Assembly: GCF_002798405.1 (NCBI RefSeq)
Contig: NZ_PGGV01000015.1
Location: 62,001-126,000, forward strand
Direction: 5' to 3'
Source: Glycomyces xiaoerkulensis
GTDB taxonomy: Bacteria; Actinomycetota; Actinomycetes; Mycobacteriales; Micromonosporaceae
DNA: 64,000 bases
A program made the position numbers and the translations under genes. A model generated the notes under the pieces. It did no database searches. It was not told the origin of the DNA and worked only from the letters and a program-made list of their open reading frames with translations. Shown here in pieces: positions 28,881-36,161 of the stretch (positions within the stretch are counted from its first letter, which is position 1; every line of letters begins with the position of its first letter).

Positions 28881-30148
28881 CAGGCAAACACCTTTCGCAC
28901 CTTCTCCAACGCTGACACGAGGCGATCTATTTCGTCGGTGGTGGTGTAGACGTGGGCCGAGGCGCGGGTGGTGGCGGTCACGCCGAAGCGGGCGCAGGTC
29001 GGCTTGGCGCAGTGGTGGCCGACGCGCACGGCGATGCCCTCGGAGTCGAGGACCTGGCCGACGTCGTGCGGGTGGATGTCGGCGAAGGTGAACGACACGG
29101 TGGCGATGCGGTCGGTCGGCACGTCGGGGCCGATGACGGTGAGGCCGTCGACGGCGCCGAGGCCCTCGAGCATGTAGCCGGCCATGTCCTGCTCGTGGGC
29201 GCGGACGTGGTCCATGCCGAGCGCCTCGAGGTATTCGATCGCGGCGGCCAGGCCGACCGCCTCGGCTACCGGCGGGGTGCCGGCCTCGAACTTCGCCGGG
29301 GGCCCGGCGAAGGTGGTCCGCTCCATCGTGACCGTCTCGATCATCGATCCGCCGGACAGGAACGGCGGCATGGCGCCGAGCAGTTCGGCGCGGGCCCACA
29401 GCATCCCGATGCCGGTCGGGCCGAGCATCTTATGGCCGGTGAAGGCGATGAAGTCGACGCCGAGTCCGGCGACGTCGACCGGGAGATGCGGGGCGGCCTG
29501 GGAGGAGTCGAGTCCGACCAGAGCGCCGACCTCCTTGGCGCGGGCGACGACCGCTGCGGTCGGGTTGACCGTGCCGAGGAGGTTGGACACGTGGGTGAAG
29601 GAGACGACCTTGGTGCGTTCGTTGACGACCTCGTGGAGGTCGTCGAGGTCCAGCCGGCCGGAGTCGGTGACGCCGAGCCAGCGGAGCGTGGCGCCGGTGC
29701 GAAGGCAGAGCTGCTGCCAGGGCACGAGGTTGGCGTGGTGCTCCATCTCGGTGACCACGACCTCGTCGCCGGGCCGGAGCGTGAAGCGCGGGTCGGCGCC
29801 GCGTTCGACCGACGCGTTCTGGAACGCGTAGGTCATCAGGTTGATCGCCTCGGTGGAGTTCTTGGTGAAGATCACTTCGTCCGGGCTGGGCGCGCCGATG
29901 AAGGACGCGACCTTGGCCCGGGCGCCCTCGTAGGCGTCGGTGGCCTCCGCCGCCATGGTGTGGACCGAGCGGGAGATGTTGGCGTTCGAGTAGTCGCTGA
30001 ACCGCCGCATCGCGTCGGTGACCTGGGCGGGTTTCTGCGAGGTGGCGGCCGAGTCGAGGTAGGCGAGCGGCTTGTCGCCGATCTTGCGCTGCAGGATCGG
30101 GAAGTCGGCGCGGACGGCCTCGACGTCGAGTGAGTTCACAGCCTCCAC
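28880..30148 (-). CDS. sufS: Cysteine desulfurase SufS
   Basis: 422-residue class V PLP enzyme releasing sulfur from cysteine as an enzyme-bound persulfide. Motifs: LDSAATSQKP near the N-terminus, TEMEHHANLVPWQ, the PLP-binding Lys in FTGHKMLGPTG (near residue 236) and the persulfide Cys in RVGHHCAKP (near residue 374). Embedded between sufC and sufU. ATG/GTG choice: the start at 30148 gives the expected length. Confidence 0.97.
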   Translation of the reverse strand: MEAVNSLDVEAVRADFPILQRKIGDKPLAYLDSAATSQKPAQVTDAMRRFSDYSNANISRSVHTMAAEATDAYEGARAKVASFIGAPSPDEVIFTKNSTEAINLMTYAFQNASVERGADPRFTLRPGDEVVVTEMEHHANLVPWQQLCLRTGATLRWLGVTDSGRLDLDDLHEVVNERTKVVSFTHVSNLLGTVNPTAAVVARAKEVGALVGLDSSQAAPHLPVDVAGLGVDFIAFTGHKMLGPTGIGMLWARAELLGAMPPFLSGGSMIETVTMERTTFAGPPAKFEAGTPPVAEAVGLAAAIEYLEALGMDHVRAHEQDMAGYMLEGLGAVDGLTVIGPDVPTDRIATVSFTFADIHPHDVGQVLDSEGIAVRVGHHCAKPTCARFGVTATTRASAHVYTTTDEIDRLVSALEKVRKVFA

Positions 30149-30163
30149 TTGACCCTCTGCTTT

Positions 30164-30925
30164 CTAGGCCGCCTTCGACCCGACGTAGGACTCGTAGCCT
30201 TCGGCCTCGAGCTTCTCGGCGAGCTCGGAGCCGCCCTCTTCGGCGATCCGGCCCTCGACGAAGACGTGGACGAAGTCCGGCTTGACGTAGCGCAGGATGC
30301 GCGTGTAGTGGGTGATGAGCAGGACTCCGGCGCCGGTCTCGGACTTGGCGTGCTCGATGCCGTCGGAGACCACGCGGAGGGCGTCGATGTCGAGCCCGGA
30401 GTCGGTCTCGTCGAGGACCGCGAATCGCGGCTTGAGCAGCTCCATCTGGACGATCTCGTGGCGCTTCTTCTCGCCGCCGGAGAAGCCCTCGTTGACGTTG
30501 CGGTTGATGAACGCCTCGTCCATCTTGAGCTCGGTCATGGCGCCCTTGAGGTCCTTCATCCAGGTGCGCAGCTTCGGGGCCTCGCCGTCGATGGCGGTCC
30601 TGGCGGTGCGCAGGAAGTTGGACACGCTGACGCCGGGCACCTCGACCGGGTACTGCATGGCCAGGAACAGGCCGGCGCGGGCCCGCTCGTCGACGCTCAT
30701 GGCGAGGACGTCCTCGCCGTCGAGGTGGACCGAGCCGCCGGTGACCTCGTACTTCGGGTGGCCGGCCAGCGAGTAGGCCAGGGTCGACTTGCCTGAGCCG
30801 TTGGGGCCCATGATGGCGTGGGTCTGGCCGGATTCGATGGTGAGGTCGACGCCGTGCAGGATCGGCTTGGCGCCCTCGTCGGTGTCGACCGAGACTTCCA
30901 GGTTGCGGATCTCGAGCTTGCTCAT
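30164..30925 (-). CDS. sufC: Fe-S assembly ATPase SufC
   Basis: 253-residue ABC ATPase of the SufBCD complex. Walker A GPNGSGKST (near residue 38), signature FSGGEKKR (near residue 152) and Walker B FAVLDETDSGLD are visible. The DETDSGLDIDAL stretch is diagnostic of SufC. Start ATG 30925 is preceded by AAAAGGAAAC. Provides energy for cluster assembly on SufB/SufD. Confidence 0.97.
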   Translation of the reverse strand: MSKLEIRNLEVSVDTDEGAKPILHGVDLTIESGQTHAIMGPNGSGKSTLAYSLAGHPKYEVTGGSVHLDGEDVLAMSVDERARAGLFLAMQYPVEVPGVSVSNFLRTARTAIDGEAPKLRTWMKDLKGAMTELKMDEAFINRNVNEGFSGGEKKRHEIVQMELLKPRFAVLDETDSGLDIDALRVVSDGIEHAKSETGAGVLLITHYTRILRYVKPDFVHVFVEGRIAEEGGSELAEKLEAEGYESYVGSKAA

Positions 30926-30942
30926 ACTGGTCTGGTTTCCTT

Positions 30943-31278
30943 TTAAGATTCGGTGGTCTTCGGTTTCAGGCTGAGGTAGACGTCGCCGTCTCGCACTTCG
31001 ACCGGGTAGGTCGGCACGGGCGCGGTGGCCGGCGGCCCGGTCGGTTTGCCGGTGCGCAGGTCGAACATCGACCCGTGCAGCCAGCATTCGAGTGTGCAGT
31101 CCTCGACGTCGCCCTCGGAGAGCGCCACGGCCGCGTGGGAGCACTCGTCGTAGAGGGCGAACACCTCTTCGCCTCTGCGCACCAGCACGATCGAGGTGCC
31201 GTGGACGTCGGCGGCGGCGGCCTCGCCTTCGGGCAGGTCGCCGAGGGCGCAGACTCGCAGGAAATCGTTGTCGCTCAT
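30943..31278 (-). CDS. Rieske-type [2Fe-2S] ferredoxin in the suf operon
   Basis: 111 residues from ATG 31278. Has the Rieske ligands in DECSHAAV (Cys, His near residues 46-48) and LECWLHGSMFD (Cys, His near residues 64-67). Resembles the non-heme iron oxygenase ferredoxin (NirD/BphF-like) subunit group that is common inside actinobacterial suf operons. It overlaps the sufD stop by 4 bp. It probably donates electrons during cluster assembly, though its partner is unknown. Confidence 0.92.
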   Translation of the reverse strand: MSDNDFLRVCALGDLPEGEAAAADVHGTSIVLVRRGEEVFALYDECSHAAVALSEGDVEDCTLECWLHGSMFDLRTGKPTGPPATAPVPTYPVEVRDGDVYLSLKPKTTES

Positions 31279-32462
31279 GCGCCGGCGACCACCTCTCCGG
31301 CGTCCAGCCGGGCGACGATGGTGTCGGTGAGCTCTTCGCGGAGGTCCTCGGACGGGATCTTCTGGACGATCTCGTTGAAGAAGCCCTTGACGACCAGGCG
31401 GCGGGCCTCGTCCTCGGGGATGCCGCGCGACTGGAGGTAGAACAACTGGTCGGCGTCGAACCGGCCGGTCGCCGAGGCGTGCCCGGCACCGACGATCTCG
31501 CCGGTCTCGATCTCGAGGTTCGGCACCGAGTCGGCGCGGGCGCCGTCGGACAGGACCAGGTTCCGGTTGACCTCGTAGGTGTCGGTGCCGGTGGCCTCGT
31601 CCTGGATGAGGACGTCGCCGACCCACACGGTGTGGGCGGTGTCGCCCTGGAGGGCGCCGCGGTAGTTCACGTAGGAGCGGCAGTCGGGCACGGAGTGGTC
31701 GACCAACTGGCGGTGCTCCAGATGCTGCCCGGATTCGGCGAAGTACAGGCCGAAGGCGTCGACGCTGCCGCCGCGACCGCCGTACGCGACCGACAGGAAC
31801 TGGCGGACCAGGTCGCCGCCGAGGGTGACCGCGATGTGGTCGAGCTTCGCATCGGTGCCCAGGCGCGCGGCCTGGTGTTCGACCTGGACCGATTCGCGGT
31901 CCCACTCGGCCACCGAGACCAGGCGCAGGTGCGCGCCGTCGCCGACGACGATCTCGACGTTGTCGCCGAGGCGGGCCGGGCCGGTGTGCCGCAGGATCAC
32001 CGTGACGTCGGCGTGGTGGCCGACCTCGATGAACGTGTGGGCCCAGGAGGCGCCGTCCAGGCCGCCGCCGGTGACGTCGACCCAGATCGGCTGGTCGGGC
32101 CGGGCCTCGGGTTCGACGGCGACGACGAAGGCGCCCTCGCTCTTGGCCCAGGCGACGGCGCTGGGCCGGTCGAACGGTTTGATGACCGAGCCGAGGCGCG
32201 GGTCGTCGCCCGCGACCGTCTCGGTCTTGACCCCGGCCGGCACATCGCGCACGACGTAGTCGACACCGGTGGCGGCGAGCGCCGTGTCCGGGTCGTCGAG
32301 CCCGGTGAGGCGCTTGACCGGCGTGAAGCGCCACTCCTCTTCGCGGCCGGTCAGGGCCGGGAAGTCCGCCGGGTCGTAGGACCGCAACTGCTGGAGCTTC
32401 GTCTTGGGCGGCGTCTCGCCGGCGCCGTGGGTGTGCGGGCGTGCCGCGACTTCAATGCTCAT
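31275..32462 (-). CDS. sufD: Fe-S assembly protein SufD
   Basis: 395-residue SufD, the non-catalytic partner of SufB in the SufBC2D scaffold. Shows the beta-helix core and the C-terminal SHASATGRFDADQLFYLQSRG-type helix motif (here GHASATGRFDADQLF), followed by IPEDEARRLVVKGFF. The start ATG 32462 lies 34 bp downstream of sufB. Co-translated with the Rieske gene through ATGA overlap. Confidence 0.95.
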   Translation of the reverse strand: MSIEVAARPHTHGAGETPPKTKLQQLRSYDPADFPALTGREEEWRFTPVKRLTGLDDPDTALAATGVDYVVRDVPAGVKTETVAGDDPRLGSVIKPFDRPSAVAWAKSEGAFVVAVEPEARPDQPIWVDVTGGGLDGASWAHTFIEVGHHADVTVILRHTGPARLGDNVEIVVGDGAHLRLVSVAEWDRESVQVEHQAARLGTDAKLDHIAVTLGGDLVRQFLSVAYGGRGGSVDAFGLYFAESGQHLEHRQLVDHSVPDCRSYVNYRGALQGDTAHTVWVGDVLIQDEATGTDTYEVNRNLVLSDGARADSVPNLEIETGEIVGAGHASATGRFDADQLFYLQSRGIPEDEARRLVVKGFFNEIVQKIPSEDLREELTDTIVARLDAGEVVAGA

Positions 32463-32496
32463 CGAATCCTGGTATTCCTTGTCCTTGCCGGGTCGA

Positions 32497-33930
32497 CTAG
32501 CCGACCGCGCCTTCCATTTGCAGCTCGATCAGCCGGTTCAGTTCGAGGGCGTACTCCATCGGCAGCTCCTTGGCGATGGGCTCGATGAATCCGCGGACGA
32601 TCATGGCCATGGCCTCGTCCTCGGTGAGGCCGCGGCTCATGAGGTAGAACAACTGGTCCTCCCCCACCTTGGAGACCGTCGCCTCGTGGCCCATGTCGAC
32701 ATCGTCCTCGCGGATGTCGACGTACGGGTAGGTGTCGGAGCGGGAGACGGTGTCGACCAGCAGCGCGTCGCACTTGACGGTCGACTTGGCGTGGTGCGAG
32801 CCCTCGTCGACCTTGACCAGGCCCCGGTAGGAGGTGCGCCCCCCGCCGCGGGAGATCGACTTGGAGATGATCTGCGAGGACGTGTTCGGCGCCGCGTGGG
32901 TCATCTTCGCGCCGGTGTCCTGGTGCTGGCCCGCTCCGGCCATCGCGACCGAGAGCACCTCGCCCTTGGCGTGCTCGCCGGTCATGACCACGGCCGGGTA
33001 CTTCATGGTGACCTTGGAGCCGAGGTTGCCGTCGACCCATTCCATGGTCGCGCCCTGCTCGGCGACCGCGCGCTTGGTGACCAGGTTGTAGACGTTGTTC
33101 GACCAGTTCTGGATGGTCGTGTACCGCACCCGGGCGTCCTTCTTGGCGACGATCTCGACCACGGCCGAGTGCAGCGAGTCCGAGGAGTACACCGGGGCGG
33201 TGCAGCCCTCGATGTAGTGCACGAACGAGCCCTCGTCGGCGATGATGAGCGTGCGCTCGAACTGGCCCATGTTCTCGGTGTTGATCCGGAAGTAGGCCTG
33301 GAGCGGGATGTCGACGTGGACGCCCTTGGGCACGTAGATGAACGAGCCGCCCGACCACACGGCCGTGTTCAGCGCGGCGAACTTGTTGTCGCCGGTGGGG
33401 ATCACCGTGCCGAAGTACTCTTCGAACAGCTCCGGGTGCTCGCGCAGGCCGGTGTCGGTGTCCATGAAGATGACGCCCTGCTCCTCCAGGTCCTCGCGGA
33501 TGGAGTGGTAGAGCACGGTCGACTCGTACTGGGCGGCGACGCCGGAGACGAGCTGCTGGCGCTCGGCTTCGGGAATGCCGAGCTTGTCATAGGTCTTCTT
33601 GATGTCCTCGGGCAGCTCTTCCCACGACTCGGCCTGGTTCTCGGAGGCCTCGACGTAGTACTTGATGCGGTCGAAGTCGATGCCGGTCAGGTCCGCGCCC
33701 CAGTTCGGCATGGGTTTGCGGCCGAAGAGCCGGTGGCCCTTCAGGCGGCGCTTCAGCATCCACTCCGGTTCGCCCTTGCGCTCGGAGATGGCGCGGACGC
33801 CGTCCTCGGTCAGACCGCGCTGCGCGTCGGCGCCGGCGATGTCGGGGTCGGCCCAGCCGTACTCGTACCGGTCCAGGGAGGCGAGCGCCTCGTCCTGGCT
33901 CAGCGGCTCGGTCTTCTGCGTGTCGGTCAT
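32497..33930 (-). CDS. sufB: Fe-S assembly scaffold SufB
   Basis: 477 residues from ATG 33930 (AAAGGTGA ribosome site; an in-frame GTG four codons earlier lies too close to it). Full-length SufB with the conserved [14 protein letters not shown] region, the [20 protein letters not shown] segment and the cysteine-bearing core, ending in the helix with [18 protein letters not shown]. First structural gene after sufR in the operon. Confidence 0.97.
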   Translation of the reverse strand: MTDTQKTEPLSQDEALASLDRYEYGWADPDIAGADAQRGLTEDGVRAISERKGEPEWMLKRRLKGHRLFGRKPMPNWGADLTGIDFDRIKYYVEASENQAESWEELPEDIKKTYDKLGIPEAERQQLVSGVAAQYESTVLYHSIREDLEEQGVIFMDTDTGLREHPELFEEYFGTVIPTGDNKFAALNTAVWSGGSFIYVPKGVHVDIPLQAYFRINTENMGQFERTLIIADEGSFVHYIEGCTAPVYSSDSLHSAVVEIVAKKDARVRYTTIQNWSNNVYNLVTKRAVAEQGATMEWVDGNLGSKVTMKYPAVVMTGEHAKGEVLSVAMAGAGQHQDTGAKMTHAAPNTSSQIISKSISRGGGRTSYRGLVKVDEGSHHAKSTVKCDALLVDTVSRSDTYPYVDIREDDVDMGHEATVSKVGEDQLFYLMSRGLTEDEAMAMIVRGFIEPIAKELPMEYALELNRLIELQMEGAVG

Positions 33931-33960
33931 CTCAAGTCTCACCTTTGACCTGTCGGTTTT

Positions 33961-34662
33961 TCAGTCCTGTCGCTCCGCTTGCTGCCGCTCCGGAGCGGGC
34001 AACCGGACCGGGCCGGGGACGTGGGTCGTGCAGACCCCGTCGCCGTTGGCGATCGTCGCCAACCGCTGGACGTGGACGCCCAGCAGCCTGCTGATCACGC
34101 GGGTCTCCGCCTCGCACAACTGCGGGAACTCCGCGGCCACCCCTGCTACCGGGCAGTGGTGCTGGCACAACTGCCCGCCGGTGGCGATGACCGACGCCGT
34201 CGCGGCGTAGCCTTCGCCCGACAGGGCGTCTGCCAGCGCCTGCGCCCGCGCCATCGGATCGTCGGAGTCGACCCGGTCCAGAGCGGCCCGGCAGCGGGCC
34301 TCCAGGCGGGCGACCTGATCGGCGGCGAAGGCGCTGATGGCGTCCTCGCCCTCGAACCGGCGGATCCAGCGCAGTGCCTCGGTGGCGAGGTCGTCGTAGG
34401 TGTGGCCGAAGGACGAGCGGGCGCTGGGCGTGAGCTGGTAGTGCTTCGCCGGGCGGCCCCGCTTGGAGGTCTTGATGACCCTCGTTTCGACCTGGCCTTC
34501 GGACTCCATCGCGTCCAGGTGGCGCCGGGTGGCGGTGGCGGTGATGCCGAGGGCGCATGCGAGCTCCGCGGCCGTGGCGTGGCCGCGCTGGAGCAGCAGC
34601 CTCGACACCCGACGGCGGGTCTCCCCGTCGGTCGAGTGGCTGCCCGTCGCTCTCGTCACCAT
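33961..34662 (-). CDS. sufR: Iron-sulfur sensing repressor SufR
   Basis: About 233 residues. N-terminal winged helix (residues about 12-70, GHATAAELACALGITATATRR), dimer helices and a C-terminal Cys set CQHHC with a further Cys 12 residues on (about residues 164-180) that can bind an Fe-S cluster. SufR represses its own operon when clusters are sufficient. Leads the sufR-B-D-Rieske-C-S-U-T operon. ATG 34662 was chosen for domain fit; a GTG two codons upstream is equally close to the weak ribosome site. Confidence 0.93.
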   Translation of the reverse strand: MVTRATGSHSTDGETRRRVSRLLLQRGHATAAELACALGITATATRRHLDAMESEGQVETRVIKTSKRGRPAKHYQLTPSARSSFGHTYDDLATEALRWIRRFEGEDAISAFAADQVARLEARCRAALDRVDSDDPMARAQALADALSGEGYAATASVIATGGQLCQHHCPVAGVAAEFPQLCEAETRVISRLLGVHVQRLATIANGDGVCTTHVPGPVRLPAPERQQAERQD

Positions 34663-34675
34663 TTCCACAAGGAAA

Positions 34676-34704
34676 ATGTTACGTAATTCCCTCGTCGATG
34701 TCGA
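34676..34704 (-). promoter_or_regulatory. Probable promoter of the suf operon
   Basis: On the minus strand TCGACA (34699-34704) and TAACAT (34676-34681) are spaced by 17 bp. The -10 overlaps the 8-bp palindrome TTACGTAA (34679-34686). Predicted transcription starts only a few bases before the sufR ATG, so the leader would be very short. The palindrome is a candidate SufR contact, but this is inference. Confidence 0.5.
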
Positions 34705-34827
34705 CAGCGCCGCTCGTGAAACACGGCACGCAGGGTTGCCTAACCTCACCGGATGGGGCGACGACGCGGCCCACACCGCGGCACCGGGCGCGAAGGCGGC
34801 GCGGGCCCCAAGGCTAGATTCTGGAGT

Positions 34828-35973
34828 GTGAACCTGATGCAGAGGGTCGCCGCCTCGTTCGCCCGGCCCCGAGCGGTCCGCCGCTGGGCCCTGGCCAGCC
34901 TGATCGCCAACATCGGCATCATCGTGACCGGCGGCGCGGTGCGCTTGACCGAGTCGGGACTGGGCTGCCCCGAGTGGCCCAACTGCACCCCCGAATCACT
35001 GGTGGCGACCCCGGAGATGGGCGTCTACGGCCTGATCGAGTTCGGCAACCGGCTCCTGACCTGGGGCCTGGGCGCGCTCGCCGCCGGGGCCCTGGCGGCG
35101 GCCTGGCTGCGCTCGCCGAGGCGCATGTCCCTGGTCAAGCTGGCGGTCGGGGTCCTCAGCATCATCCCGGTGCAGGCCGTGATCGGCGGCGTCACCGTCT
35201 GGACGAACCTGAACCCGTGGGTGGTGGGCCTGCACTTCCTGGGCTCGATCGGCATCCTGGTGTTCTCCACGGCCCTGTACATCCGCTCCGGCGAGCCCGA
35301 CGGGCCGGCGGTCGCGCTGGTTCCGAGGCCGGTCAGGGTCCTCAGCCGGATTCTGGTGGCGTCGGCGCTGGTGACGATCACGCTCGGCGTGGTGGTGACC
35401 GGCTCCGGCCCGCACGCCGGGGACGCCGAGACGCCCCGCAACGGCCTCGACCCCGAGCTGCTGTCGGTGCTCCACGCCGACTCGGTGTGGCTCCTGATCG
35501 GCCTGAGCGTCGCGATGATCGCCGTGCTCCACGCGGTCGGGGCACCGGACACGGCCAAGCGGGCCTCCTACCTGCTGCTGGCCGTCGAGCTGCTGCAGGG
35601 CGTCATCGGGTACACGCAGTACTATCTGGGCCTGCCGGAGCTGATCGTCGGGATGCACATGCTGGGCGCGGCGCTGCTGTGGGTCGCGGTGCTGGCGATG
35701 GGCTACACGCTGCGAAAGCGCGAACCGGCCCCGGCCGGGTCGGTCTTGCATCGGATCGTGGTCGGCGACGAGGCCGAACCGGCGACGGCCTTATTCGAGG
35801 ACGCCCGCGGTTCGGGTCGCCGCCACGATATCGGCCCATCGAGACTCCCGCGGAACGGCCTGCGCCGCGGGCCAGCACTTCGGCGACGGTCGGGCTCTCC
35901 GCGGCTTCGATCACCATGCGCCGCAAATGCCCCTGGAGGCTCATGCCCTCGGCGGCCGCGCGGGCCCGGATGA
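34828..35973 (+). CDS. ctaA: Heme A synthase CtaA (COX15) with an abnormal C-terminal extension
   Basis: Oxidises heme O to heme A for cytochrome aa3 oxidase. GTG at 34828 gives 381 residues with about eight membrane segments, from ALASLIANIGIIVTGGAVR to LIVGMHMLGAALLWVAVLAMG. TESGLGCPEWPNC and the heme-ligand His segments (VVGLHFLGS, LHADSVWLL, GMHMLGAA) are visible. The recognisable protein ends near residue 300-325. The last 60 or so residues are Arg/Pro-rich and are translated antisense to an antitoxin gene, so the natural 3' end has probably been replaced. The enzyme core looks intact and should be functional if the tail is tolerated. Confidence 0.92.
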   Translation: MNLMQRVAASFARPRAVRRWALASLIANIGIIVTGGAVRLTESGLGCPEWPNCTPESLVATPEMGVYGLIEFGNRLLTWGLGALAAGALAAAWLRSPRRMSLVKLAVGVLSIIPVQAVIGGVTVWTNLNPWVVGLHFLGSIGILVFSTALYIRSGEPDGPAVALVPRPVRVLSRILVASALVTITLGVVVTGSGPHAGDAETPRNGLDPELLSVLHADSVWLLIGLSVAMIAVLHAVGAPDTAKRASYLLLAVELLQGVIGYTQYYLGLPELIVGMHMLGAALLWVAVLAMGYTLRKREPAPAGSVLHRIVVGDEAEPATALFEDARGSGRRHDIGPSRLPRNGLRRGPALRRRSGSPRLRSPCAANAPGGSCPRRPRGPG

Positions 35974-36022
35974 CGTCGAGCCACTCATCGGGTATATCGC
36001 GGATCTGCACTGCGCTGCTCAT
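35603..36022 (-). pseudogene. FitA/VapB-like ribbon-helix-helix antitoxin, 3' end and toxin lost
   Basis: Starting at ATG 36022 the frame encodes SSAVQIRDIPDEWLDVIR and AAEGMSLQGHLRRMVIEAA, then SPTVAEVLARGA, a normal FitA/VapB antitoxin over about 60 residues. After about residue 60 similarity stops; the frame runs on through antisense ctaA sequence and closes only at 35603 (140 codons). No PIN-domain toxin follows, although one is normally encoded immediately downstream. The ATG has only a weak ribosome site. It may still produce a DNA-binding protein with an altered tail. The break falls near 35800-35860. Confidence 0.7.
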
Positions 36023-36112
36023 GGATTGATGATAGGAAATTGCACCCATCGCCACCGCATTGATCGCATACGGGTGGTCGACCTCGCCCGGCACGCCGAT
36101 ACAGGACGTGGG

Positions 36113-36145
36113 CGGCCCGGCTCGGCCTTCGGCCGAGCCGGGCCG
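36113..36145 (-). terminator. Terminator hairpin after the GH51 gene
   Basis: CGGCCCGGCTCGGCC (36113-36127), loop TTC, and the exact complement at 36131-36145: a 15-bp GC stem starting 16 bp after the GH51 stop. It also lies downstream of nothing on the plus strand, so it serves the minus-strand transcript. Confidence 0.75.
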
Positions 36146-36161
36146 CTGTGTCGGCAATCGC

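Noticed and set aside
30943-31278. Rieske protein as the oxygenase-associated ferredoxin of a catabolic pathway
   Set aside because: It overlaps sufD and precedes sufC; no oxygenase genes are nearby, so a role in Fe-S assembly is more likely.
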